This document shows, piece by piece, positions 18,901 through 27,600 of a stretch of DNA of 64,000 bases; within the stretch, counting starts at the first letter, position 1, and the number at the start of each line of letters is the position of its first letter. Source of the DNA: Symbiodinium natans (lineage: Eukaryota > Sar > Dinophyceae > Suessiales > Symbiodiniaceae); NCBI GenBank assembly GCA_905221605.1, contig CAJNDS010000287.1, forward strand, positions 62,001-126,000, written 5' to 3'. Both the position numbers and the translations under genes were made by a program. Under the pieces are notes generated by a model. The model searched no databases. It worked only from the letters and a program-made list of their open reading frames with translations, and was not told the origin of the DNA.

Positions 18901-18925
18901 TCTGCGCCAGCAGAGAGATGCCTAA
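9923..18925 (+). CDS. Secreted-type protein of unknown function, split by a 7.5-kb intron
   Basis: Three exons give one 483-residue frame: 9923-10219 (phase 0), 10311-10992 and 18453-18925 (TAA). The N-terminus MKAFCQLRPAVPLSISGVIV is followed by a hydrophobic stretch to about residue 30 and looks like a signal peptide. Intron 1 (10220-10310) is GT-AG. Intron 2 (10993-18452) is GA-AG, and CACAGGGAA occurs at both of its borders. The join across it is Gln, a split Gly (GGG), then Lys. The total, 297+682+473 nt, is divisible by three. Exon 2 carries THLVYFFSGFG and exon 3 carries ETDILGEVLYCE followed by QRQDGLFE. These faintly resemble a bacterial family of TH...DFG plus DxDLLGELL proteins (DUF6895-like), which is only an impression. 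An Asp/Glu-rich stretch lies at 18736-18772. The second intron holds the whole retrotransposon. No function can be assigned. Confidence 0.7.
11082..11109. repeat. Homopolymer tract of 28 C
   Basis: An uninterrupted C run that ends 7 nt before the left boundary of the retrotransposon, inside the host intron. On the - strand it is a G run. It is one of several long G or C runs in the window (for example 45055-45080). Confidence 0.9.
11117..11213 (+). repeat. Split direct repeat A1, left terminus of the retrotransposon
   Basis: 97 nt, matching 17501-17597 at a constant offset of 6384 with no visible mismatch. It begins ATGTTGCACAGACC and ends GATTTCAATTTTC, 12 nt before the Gag-like ATG. It presumably contains the start of the genomic transcript. 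A stretch at 11174-11189 (GAAGCCTTTGGCTCAG) resembles part of the dinoflagellate spliced leader. Confidence 0.9.
11226..12497 (+). CDS. Retrotransposon ORF1, Gag-like structural protein
   Basis: 423 residues, beginning with an ATG only 12 nt after repeat A1. The N-terminal two thirds are helical-looking and non-repetitive and match no family I can name. Residues about 335-370 form an Ala/Gln/Lys-rich coiled-coil-like stretch, and the last 40 residues are strongly basic and Gln-rich (ending KQRQGQQY), suitable for RNA binding in the absence of a zinc knuckle. I call it Gag-like from its position upstream of pol and its composition, not from homology. The stop is TGA at 12495-12497, followed by CAA. 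The downstream pol reading frame continues in the same frame with no further stop, so this protein may also be made as a fusion to pol by readthrough. Confidence 0.8.
   Translation: MASSWADFLAKVENPSPGDAVLTEVIKFFTDTLKVPNPELAEGYTEEQVSSVLPAELPVQACVRRVLRAVNVVAQAKRAAQVNDAVTAGGVPGASAHGLARLLAPGKTADVASLLKKAGMEGLSFGLQAEQVLWNSMQQHTEECKVATRTPFLFIDLTSKEMLPMWLTPDVIGGKFQLHDDGDWPLRAHAPIASLQDLGKALKSATASPRFFRTVSQWSGAFLRYAVVAVATEQLSWQTVLAHMDIVLQLAEQERMKGNRPFLAFLYEELLRKSWARRAGKGDPGLNIAKEAMTVDKDLLDIARHRMTEVLKEAGLTCAVEDPPIASASQARGLADPLVSRQLAAAEAAQKQAEKATKQLAEAQQQILKQSRAMADTERAVPNGESAVSKKALKTQKWLAKMKQRRQEQQQRKEQKQRQGQQY
12498..15338 (+). CDS. Retrotransposon ORF2: methyltransferase-like, reverse transcriptase, RNase H
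   Basis: About 946 residues, in the same frame as ORF1 directly after its TGA. The first ATG is at 12762, inside the first domain, so readthrough is the likely way of expression. Residues are counted from the TTG at 12507. An N-terminal C5-methyltransferase-like domain has motif I VFLECFAGKAV (31-41), a PxQ motif MPRQSMAW with Arg92 where the catalytic Cys would be, and VENPELSWLW (149-158). RT follows: motif A KRDVSKAFRRVP (Asp551), motif B MPFGTVSAV, motif C RYVDDFFG (Asp622, Asp623). RNase H has Asp786 (TWSDAAG), Glu831 (QELLGVLF), Asp856 (FVDNDG) and Asp905 (VADGPTREE). RT and RNase H keep all catalytic acidic residues. No aspartic protease or DDE integrase is seen, which fits a tyrosine-recombinase element. 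Confidence 0.9.
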   Translation, partial: QDTLVEAGSWDLPGHLQQLPSVAGIELSEWPEPVFLECFAGKAVLTTAALSLSIPCAQPWDVLYAAECNVLTHGHELFQAVKGGRVRHMHFGMPRQSMAWDRKPALRSTEWPLGLPGLTSKQDALVRAGNDLASFTAALCIQLWSVGATFSVENPELSWLWLLPCFRKVRDLPGVHFVRVRFSDYMVPFTKPVLILHNVPNWHSAASVTFPWRGPLISRKGRVKDGRRWVFRTMLFQTYPPLLCLRLAELLKGCWDMPAGAERSESFCLPPALCNAQVAVWDVPQVLRFVVPHGLGAPCGLSHMQHVAFALKAVHPAAVPIVFEPDLEEAVKFECLSSVEEIQEFREQQLKQIMYFAVQLEHERSLWVQGAPPALHDLVRRIHGPLLRCLANMAGIEADDFVNDLQQGFPLVGQLPRCEGGSEEGVFQAGMTVAELRENRAVINRCVVNAVKELPFSHDVTPQVLDDAELGAMTQPRLLVPRDLESLTLTRRIPVRELRAKGWRTRVVDHETESGVNAATAPVDKIKHDTLDVLVALILRLFDAGIPVHMWKRDVSKAFRRVPVKAAHLEFAGAVWMDRGLLFVAQHKGMPFGTVSAVYAWHRVGHVLRTLVRRLFRAPSARYVDDFFGVGRVGVALSGGVVLSILASLVGFPTDPAKDSDFAETMLVLGALVRADFSERLVTTQVEPAKAAKYVGQLDAMLHSQTLSAGDASKLAGRLSFAVTVSGNRVGRAYIKPFFAQANAPLPGCAVSPWLHRAAVWFTNYLRQPPLTTRKGRACDRPCVVTWSDAAGASRWVAAVVHVGGRFWWSRLQTPDSVWSLLLDRGDHQIGFQELLGVLFVWETFKDKLKGALWLAFVDNDGVMHALTRGGGGGPESFACIGRLWLEVASFQTDLHCARVESASNVADGPTREEFEGVKQLKAEWVPPVIPGWVWNMWHGAETVPL
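15339..15500. other. Gap between pol and recombinase ORFs
   Basis: No ORF. It contains a short TG dinucleotide run (about 15394-15410) and stop codons in all frames. After the pol TGA at 15336 a second in-frame TGA follows at 15351, so the recombinase is unlikely to be made by readthrough and probably starts at its own ATG. Confidence 0.6.
15501..17234 (+). CDS. Retrotransposon ORF3, tyrosine recombinase
   Basis: 577 residues, starting at the first in-frame ATG (MALPSSAG). The N-terminal half, about residues 1-260, is helical and lacks a known signature. The next region resembles the SAM-like core-binding domain (LKAWHSFAVSF, then KNYVGYIAWACKF). The C-terminal catalytic domain has box I Arg405 (FLLRVQSEAVPV), box II Arg522 (FKAFRAGKATALAKAG), the GQWRSAAILRY stretch and the nucleophile Tyr553. 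The usual HxxR of box II reads KAFR here, so the first His is replaced by Lys. This enzyme would integrate a circular cDNA by strand exchange and takes the place of the DDE integrase. It ends 48 nt before repeat B1. The frame is intact. Family assignment to tyrosine recombinases is firm; activity is inferred. Confidence 0.88.
   Translation: MALPSSAGSSSARLTVKSSFLLASQWVQEILRAFAVRDMQAVTHALQAAESLKLDKEDLLISGALFVLSTPEVWAGLSDCLHQRRLQLVKRWRAIPGSVSQARHRHPMAGLRPDDFRNKVQGMADWLTSVDGQATSSVWHLRAAIQLVGRGFAFPEHLDGLLDSDVMRFSVNEKERCLLRAALSAARAKAQGNRKRVADQISSERPTHVSAGSVADLVKDSRDAPQACEVAQVKGARGPRAAMRAWANQEASHSLQLLDNRAQLLKLSSQQGSGPSLASGLKAWHSFAVSFLGYDASATLPPKRPEDVLRFVALFSSAGTAKNYVGYIAWACKFHALALAWRTEEVNLALQGLKKAERVAGQSLLKAVSLMTPHLLSQLLRLCDGMVGFDLDADLYLLAWQFLLRVQSEAVPVQCGEASEQHLLPAGRHSALWVDEQFTCHLRFKQRKHMPDGSYMTRPCTCTRGRVDELCISHRLKQRLHGLTTGQQLFKWSPGQMLKRFRDMLTMLGVPDAGHFGFKAFRAGKATALAKAGCPTHVIMQMGQWRSAAILRYVDPDALDEGVFWSEVARECEEDEA
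17283..17500 (+). repeat. Split direct repeat B1
   Basis: 218 nt from GGGAGTTGGCC to GGTTTGTG, directly abutting A2. It matches 17635-17852 at a constant offset of 352 with no visible difference. Confidence 0.9.
17501..17597 (+). repeat. Split direct repeat A2
   Basis: 97-nt copy of A1. The B1/A2 joint (GGTTTGTG followed by ATGTTGC) reproduces the fusion of the right and left ends of the element that a circular intermediate would carry. A 37-nt spacer (17598-17634) separates it from B2. Confidence 0.9.
17635..17852 (+). repeat. Split direct repeat B2, right terminus of the retrotransposon
   Basis: 218-nt copy of B1, ending at GGTTTGTG. Host intron sequence resumes with TTCCCTGCAAG. Confidence 0.88.
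18068..18102. repeat. 9-bp tandem repeat (TGTCTGACC)
   Basis: About four copies inside the host intron, to the right of the retrotransposon. The 9-bp period keeps one frame open (LSD repeats), but there is no other sign of coding. Confidence 0.8.
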
Positions 18926-21323
18926 AATGTCTAAACGTCTTCTCAAGTTTTGAGTGAAGTTCTTGGCGTGCGCCAAACCTTCTCCTCAAGGGACTTTTGG
19001 TCTTTAGCATGTTGAGACAACCACCCGACACTGGAAGTGCACTTGGGAGCTGTCAGCTGCGGGCAAAAGATTAAGATGCTGGCTTTGGGTGAGAGACCCT
19101 CGGACCTAAGCCCTAAGCCCTGCACGTGTTTGTCTCGAGAGTGCTGTGGAGGGCTTATTCAAAGTGTTGCTGCGGTTTGACCATGTTTCATGGATTCATG
19201 GTTGCGTTGAGGGCGAATAGAATATGACAGGTCCAACAGCTCTGGTTTCGAAAATAGGGTGGCCCCGTGTGTGGCATGTGCACGTCAGTTTTGTCTTTGA
19301 AAGTGGCGTGTGGAAAGGGTCGGCGCTGGTATCACCATCAGAAGCATGTGTCGTCGTTTTGCATCATCTTCGTCACTCGTCGCGCTCGCCGGGTGCCATC
19401 TCATCGTGCAACCGCGTAAGTTGTTCCGGCCAGGAGGTGTCCTGCGGCCTTTGTTCGTTGGCAAGTGCTTCTTTGGAAAGGAAGTCGTTGTTCTTTCATG
19501 GTTGCGGGGCCCAACTGCTTTTCTTTCCTTGAGCTTTTGCATCCCGGGCCTGCTCCGACGATGAGGAGGAGGGTCACGGTGATGTCCAGATGCTACCAAT
19601 GATGGACTTCAGCTGTAGAAATTTGCTGTAACTCTTTCCGGACATCTGTGGTCTAGTTGAACGCAACGAGTATGTGAATGTTTTCTCAGCCATCGAATGC
19701 AGCGCGCAAGCTTTGTTCTTCTTCGGAGAAGTCCTGAAAGGGCAGAGCTGTGCTGCAGACAGTGCAAGAAGGCACAAGCAGACACGCGGTCGTCTGCCCG
19801 GGATTGTGGTCAAACAGAGCAGCATTCTTTAGCCACTGGATCCACAATGCACGGTTTAAGAGGCTCACTCCCCGATATAAGCCTGCAATAAAGAGATTTC
19901 GGCTCCTTGGCCTATCACCCCCCCCCCCACCCCCCCTCCATGGAAACCCCCACAAATGCCCGTCGTCTCAATTCAAACGCGGGTTTGCAGGTTTAGGGGA
20001 TGTAAGGCACAGTCTGTACGGGTTTGACAGGTCACAGGGTATTCTGAGACATTTTTCCTCCGGCCATGTGCAGTTCGAAGTAGAAGTGGTGAGCTAAAGC
20101 GCGGTTCAAGCGCAAACAAGAACTGCTAGGTGACAGCACTACAAGTTGCATCATCCAACCGCTATGTGCAACACCTAGCAGCTAGCCCAACGAACTTCGT
20201 CGAACCTGGAAACCAGATCAGGATTTACCATCGCTCAAGAACTTAGGCACAGTGACTCACCTGTGGACGAATTGCGAGTGAGCGCAGCTAATTCACTAGA
20301 AGTGTGTCCCTTTCTACCTTGGGAGTTGGGAAGTTCTGGACAATAGTCGGACGCCGGGCCTCCTGGGCGGCCGAAGAGGTGAAAGCCTCGGCTGAGGAAC
20401 AGAGTTCAGCTGAGTCATTGGCGAAGTGCGATGTGTGTTGACGCGTGTTTTGAGGCCCTCGCTATCACATGGCCTAGACCGCTTGGCACTCGGCGTCAGC
20501 TGCAGAATCTGGAGACTGCCCGGCTGCCCTGAGGTCTCAGCTCGCCAAAGCCAGCCAAGCCCACCATGAAGGGTGTTAAGGCCCCGTTGCCAGATTATTG
20601 AGAGAATTTTAAACAGGCGCTCGTTCAGAGTTCGCTTGAGAGTGAACCTTTCTCCTCTTCGTGTGCTACCACTGGCATTCTTGGAGGCTGCCGTGCGCGG
20701 CGCGCAGGAGACCCTGGGATTCGACTCCCCGAGCCACATGAAGGGTCTCCAGGCCGCCCACCCCATCCCACACCCCCCCCAACCCCACACTACCTTGTCT
20801 TGGAGTTTTGATGATTTGGGTGATGTGCGGCATACTTCAAAAGGTCCTTGTCTTCGACTTCTTATAACAACGAACATGTGTATAGCCTGTGATCTTGATT
20901 CGTGAATGACGGGATGCCGCGAAAGACTCGCACTCTTCGCGAAAGTTCCTAGTACTTGTCCGCGAGAAACATGCCTTCATTCCACCACAAGCGCTGGCTG
21001 CAACGCGTTCCAAAGCACTGCATACGTAACATGCTGCCACAAGATGAACATAGGCCCCGCGAAACATAGCGAAAGTAGCCACGAAAGACTTGACTTTACG
21101 CTTTCCGCGAAGAATGTCAATTTCGGTGTAAAGGAGAACGGCATTGGTCCGGTTGCCAATCCCATTTTAGGCCTTATTTGCCGGAAAAAGGGTTTCTCTG
21201 AGTTCCCTCACTTTCAATTAAAATTTAGCTTCGGTTTGGGAGGATACGTTGCTGCATGCTTTCACTTTCGGCTCCTGTCTTTCCGGATCACGGTACCCGT
21301 ACCCTCAGCGGCCGATACACAAA
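18926..21323. other. Intergenic region between the split host gene and AP2A
   Basis: I see no recognisable gene. It holds a C-rich run at 19916-19937 and telomere-like CCCTAAG motifs near 19107-19120. The 5' exon(s) of AP2A may lie at its right end. Confidence 0.5.
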
Positions 21324-24300
21324 ATGGCAGAGCAAGGTTAGACAGAACTGGCATGCATGTTCTAAGCGCCTCTTGGTTTGCTTGCTCGACGCCTTGCTGC
21401 CTGACCTGCTGCAATGCCTTCCGCAGGTCTTCATTGCAGACATCCGCAACTGCCAAACAAAAGAGCAAGAGCGGCAAAGAGTGGAGAAGGCCTTGCACCA
21501 CTTGACCCCGGGTCATTGAGCAATGTTTCGCCCTTGGTATGCCTTGACCATGCGCAAGCACGAAAGGAGCTGTCAAAAATCCGGCAGAAGTTTGCCACTC
21601 CCAAGACTCTGTCTGGCTACGACCGGAAGAAGCGCGCCACAGTCGGAGGCTGCCGGCAGAGGGTTCATATTCCCTGTTTACAGAGGTACGTCTGGAAGCT
21701 GCTCTACGCATACATGCTTGGTTACGAGATCGACGACACCGGCCACTTTCAGGCTTTGCCTGCCCATTGTCACCTCAATCGTAAAGACAGATTCGTCAAG
21801 CGTCTCTCGGTCAGAGCTTTCAAAGACTGCTTGCCATTTCCTCTTTGAAAGGCCGTGGAGTTGTGCTCTTCCCCCAAGTTCACTGAGAAGACCGCGGGGC
21901 CACGCCCGCAGACGGTCACCGAACAGTCAATTAGCAAACGCCCTCTGGATTTCGCAGTGTTCCCAACTGTGAGGTATCTGGCAACGTCACTCCTTCTGGC
22001 AGACAACAATGACATGGTGCGGATGATCGTGAACAGCGTGAAGACCGACATCTCCTCGGGCAACGAGGTCAGAGGTAGACGGTCATGACCAGGCTTGAGA
22101 AGGCTTTATAAAGGTTTTATCAAGGCTTTTGGAAGGCTTTAGAAGGACTTGGAAGGCTTAATAAGGCTTTCATCTCCAATTTGTCAGCACATGGCGGCCT
22201 TGGCCTTGAACACCGTGGCGAACATCGGCGGCCAGGGCCTCGGCGCCCGGGGCCAGCCCCCGGCACTGAGACAAAAGCCCCCATGCCTGTTGACATGTAA
22301 ACGATATGCCCACCCCCCTCCCCCCCCTTCTCAAGCGCAGGCCCAGAATTTGCGGACAACCTCTTCACGGACATAGCCCGTTTGATCCTGTCCCAGTCCG
22401 GCTCGCTGTGCGCCCAGATGTGCCCAGAAGCCAGCCTGGATGCGATGATTTCGCTGAGGGCAGGGAGGAGGGGGCTCCTGTGGGTTCGCCTTCCCTTCTG
22501 AGAGCAGAGGCTCTCCCCCTACATCAAGCGCAAAGCCTGCATCTGCCTTTTGCGGCTTTATCGCAAGGACTGCCGTTGCCCGTGAGCCGAAAGCCGTAAG
22601 GGCTCCGGGACATTCAAGTTCTTCTTTTTGCTTTGGGACTCGTCTTCAAAGGCATGCGAAAGACATGAAAGAACCCCTACTCGATTTACTCTCCTCGATC
22701 CCTAGACAGTTGAAGCTTTGTTGACAAATCAAGATGGTGCTCAAGACTTGATCACACGCTCGTGAGATCCTTCATGATTGATGGCCCTTTGACAGCGCTT
22801 TTGATTCCGTTGATTTTTGAATAGCCGCTGGAGTGGCGCCCGATGCCAGCAACGACACAAAGAAACGATAGGTCTGATAGGGGCTTTAACTGTTCGATCG
22901 TCGCAGTGTTTGATCGGGGAGTGTTGCAGAACCATTGCAGAACGTTGCACAGGAGAACGATGGTTTGCAGCCGGAGGCGGCCACCAAATTCCTGCGTTCT
23001 GAGCAGTTCTGCGCTTCTCGGCTTGGGGGCTGCTTGGCAGGTCTGGTCCCCGAAGCTCGCTGCGCTGTTCAACGAACAGGACATTGGCCTTCTAACGCTC
23101 GGCGCTCAAAGGGGCGGTTCCCGAAGTCGAGATGAGTCATGAGTCCCAAAGAGGGCCCTTGCTCAACTCGACTCGGCCTTGCGATGCCTTGCGAGAGAGT
23201 GTGAGAGAGTCTGAGAGAGGTCAGCCAGCGGCTTCATGCTGGGCATCCTGGAGATGGGCAAGTTCCCGGCCGCGAGCCTCGGAAAGCGCGCTGCAGCGTG
23301 TCGCACTGCTGCCCTGCTGTTCCTTCAAGCCGCCGACCTTTGGCTTTGCAGGTTGCTTTCTCTCTCTCTCTCTCTACCTATCTCTCTCATCTCTCTATGT
23401 TGTCTGATGCCTCAGTGACTCAGTGACTTGTAGTGAAGTGTGTGCACAGACTCCCAACACCTGCAGAATTCACAGCTCACAGTTTCATCAAACCTTCTCT
23501 CACGTGTCTCATACCTCTTCGTTTCAAAGACGTTCTTGGCCGCATGTGGCGGCAGCATGTGCGTCTTTGCCGGGGCCAAGGACAGGCTGCACTCGCCCAT
23601 GGTAGCTTTGACTCACCCACCCAGCTGTTCGTGTTTGCGTGTTGAGTGAACGTGCGACGTCACATCCATTGCATGCAGTCGGAACAGATGGAGGCGCAGC
23701 AGATGTTGGCTTCTCGATGCAATAGTGGTGATCAAGATTACAAGCACTTGCTGAGCTGTGTACAATGGGGGTCACGTTAGGCAGAAGCTAAATCCGTCCT
23801 TCTGGGCTGCCGGCGTGACTTCAACCAGAAAGAGGCCGAGCTCCGGAAGCCAAGCGCTCATCAGTGGCAAATGGCATAGGCGCTCTGCAAGAGTCGTGAT
23901 TCTAAGATCACGTGCAAAATAACGAGGTTGGAAGACGAGAAGCGGGAGCTGGAAGGCCCGTCTGGGAGAGCTTCAATTCGCCTTCTGGGCGCTTCGCGTT
24001 TTTTGTCTCCGTCTTGGAGGGAAGGAGCATTCCGCATGCGCTGAGGCACTCTGCAGCTGCTTTGCGTACCTTGTCAAGAAAATGCCTTGCCGAGCAGTCC
24101 CTGATGTTTCACACGGCCTTTTTTGCTGTATCTTGCTCAGGTGCAGGAGGCATCCGCCCGTGAGCAGCTTCAGCAAAGGAAGGCTCTTCCTTGACGTTTC
24201 CATACGTTCGTCGGAGCTCTTCGAGTCCGCTTTCGCCTCCGCTCATCGAATCTAATCTAATTTCTGGCAGGCGGAGCTGATCCGGCGGGCGGTGGTCGTC

Positions 24301-24584
24301 TCTGAGGCCGATTTTGGCACTTCTCCCTCCAGTGTTGGGGGAAATAGTGGAAAAAGGGGGAATTGTTCAGATTTGTTCGGCCAAATTTGGAGAGGTGGCC
24401 CGGCGAAGAGCGGAGCGGCCGGCGGAGCGGCGAGCGGAACTACAGGCAGAGCGGCCGGCGGCGCGGCCGGCGGATGTCTGCGGCGATGCGGAAAAAAAGT
24501 GGGCTTCCGGCAGAATCTGGCATGTTGCTGCCGGAGCTGATGCCCCTTTCCTCTCTCTCTCTCTGCCTCTCGCTCTCGCTCTCG

Positions 24585-24635
<51 letters not shown>

Positions 24636-27600
24636 TGACACAAGGCTCCGGCTTGGTCCGGCGTGGTGGTCCCCGTCTGTCAGTCTCTCGCCAACCTGGT
24701 ACAGGGCATCTGCCCCGAGCACTACGAGTGCGCTCACTCCAGACATCCTGACCATTAATGTGACTTCACAGTCATGTGTTCATCTTATTGAACCTAGTAT
24801 TGTTTAGGATACTTAATACCATTTATCTAGATAGATTGTAAATGCGAGCACACGCCGCCTCGGCAAGCAGGAAAGCCAAGTCACATGTCGCTAGTTCAGG
24901 AGGTATGGGGCTTCAGGAGGTTTAGGGAAGTTTAGGGTGCGTTTCAAGGGTTCCAAGTGGGACCACCACAAGCCTGGGTCTTTGTGGGCTCAGGAGGTTC
25001 AGGAGGTTAGGGTGTGTTGGGTGGAAGGGGATCGGATCCTGGTTTGTTTGCGCCAGATGCTTTTCGACCGGCGGAGGCGAAGATCATTCCTCCCACCCCG
25101 AGTCTCATGCCGTGCTCAAGCGAACTCGGTGCATCGAGCAGGTACTACCACGTGCCGGCGCCGTGGCTGCAGAGCAAGCTGCTTCGCATCCTGCTCTGCC
25201 CCCAGGGCAGAGCCGCTATTGATTTCAAAGCGCAGCATGTTGCGGAAGTTGCGGGCTTCTAAGGCAGTTCTTCCCAGTTACGACGTTTGATGCAGAGCTT
25301 CTGCCCGACCCTCAAAGCGGCTTCGGATTCTGCAGATGCCATCCTTGCGCGGGCGTTCGTGTGCCGACGCAGCCTTGCGCAACAACCATAGACTCATAGA
25401 CAAGTGGGTTGCGTTCAAAGTTCGCGTGTCTGTTCAGTTTTTAATGTACATTAATGGGTTTGGCCGGTTTTTTCTTCTCATGTCTTAACGAAGTGGCGCT
25501 GGGAAAACGCTAGGTTCGCGGTAGGTATACAATACAGATGTTACTTTTCCATGCTGTAACTGGCCAAATCCAGCAAGTTTTTTGCAAGGAATAAGTCAGT
25601 CACTGTAGTTGGTCCCGTTCAGCTGTTTGTAGTTCTGAAGTCTTTCGCGTCCCGCGTATTTCCAACGACTTTGTGCTGACTAGACGGGAGAAGTGTGAAC
25701 CCATGTGTTGACACGCTCGCTGACCTCGCTTTTGCACGTAGAGTCTGTTGCGAGTTCGTTTCTCAGTGAGGCATCGCCTGAACTTAATCTTGCAGAGCAT
25801 CCTGGCGAAACCTTCCTCGCAGCGGAGCCCAGCACCAGTTCAACAAGGGGGCCGGGCCCTGAGATGCTTGCACAGCCATGTGCCTGTCACCATACGCCCA
25901 CTTCCAACCCAGAATGAGCCCACGTTGGCCCCCGTGTGCACCCCTTTCTCGTAAGTACCTGACCAGGCCCCAAGAGACGCACAAAGGCGCGGGGCTTGTT
26001 TGAGGGAGGACTTTTTCTTTGCCATTCTTCTCTCTCTCTCTCTTTGACATTGCTTTCGGGTCATTTTGCTTTCGCACGCATCCATGAGAGCCAAGTCAGG
26101 TCGACGCCGAGCGGCAAAACCGCTCCAACGCAGAGCACGCCGTCCTCTTCGAGGCGCGCAGATGCGCTTTGCCCCCGCGGACGCGGAGATCCCGAGATTC
26201 CGCGCGCGCGCGCGCGCGCTCCTGCGGCGCTCGGCCCGTGGACCGTGTTTTTCAGGCCATGAATCTCATGATCCACCTCGAGGCGCGTACACTTAAAGGC
26301 AACTTATGAGGGTGAAAAGAATAATGAGAACGGGCGGCGAACTGAGATGAGTTTTGCCGTAGAAAGGACACGGCAGATCCGGAGACCACGAAGACGGCCG
26401 CGGGCCTCCTTGGGATCTTCCTCTCCTCCACGGACCCGAACATCAGGCCAGGAGGACACCAGAGTAGACTCGAGCCGTGGGCGAATATTTGTACGCCCTA
26501 CGTACTTTTAGCCCCGACTTTCGTATTCTTTAGTTCCTCGAACCGACGTTCCGAGGAGTGTAGTGTTCCTCCTGTGCTCCTTTGCCGAGGTACCTGGGCC
26601 TGGAGACCATGGCCCGGCTGGCGAGCAACTTGCCCCTTCCCCAGATCCCGCGAGTGCAACTAGCGCAAAATGCGCAACATTCCGATAACCGGCGCGCCAT
26701 GAGAGGTCCACCCATGAGTACTTGGACAGGCAAGCCAGTGGAAGGGGTTAGCATGGGGTGAGCTTCTTGACTTCTAGCAAAGTCAAAGTGTTCGATGCCG
26801 GCGCATTTGGCGCGTATGGCAGGTACAAGAATCAAATCCTGGACAAGATGCATGAAACGGATATCTCCATTCGCCGACAGGCACCCAACAAGACGCAAGA
26901 AAGACTAGTAGAGCAACGCTTCGCTGTTGCGAACTTGTTGGCATCGCATGCAGGCCTTGAACTTGCTCTATGCTCTTTGCAGGCTCGGGCACTGTAGTCA
27001 CTGTAGTCTCTCCTCAACCAAAGGTTTCATTGTTGTGAGGTTGAACATGAGTGATAGACAATTGGGATGCCACATGTGTTGAAAAAACAATAGTCAACGC
27101 ATGACAACGGCTGTCACCTGGTTTCAATGTCTTGTATATTGCCATGTGCTGTGATGATTGCACGGCTCCATCAGAAACTACTTCTTTTTTTGTAGCCCTC
27201 AATGCCACAGAGTATCGTCAGCCGTATCTGGAAATCACGCGCTTTCTTCACGGGTTCGGATTATCTCCAGATGGTCCTTTGCGTTCCGGCTGGAGCCGGC
27301 GTGGGTGCGGCATCGAGTCGTCTGCTTCCTAATGAGAAGCGGAAGAGTCAACGAGTCCCAAACGCTGCGGCATGCCCGGGACGGAGCCGGCATGGGTTCG
27401 ACGTCATTTCGTGTACTTGTTAGTACGAGCGTTATGAGAAATAGAAGATTCTGTTTTTTTTTTGTCAGAGAGAGAGAGCCCCGAGATGGCTGTTGGAGCC
27501 TCGGCGTTCTGAGTGCCTTATCCTACCTGAATGTAGGCCTATAAAGTGCGTGCTGAAGGCGTGCTGATCATGTGCTGAACGCACGCGGAGTGTCAACATT

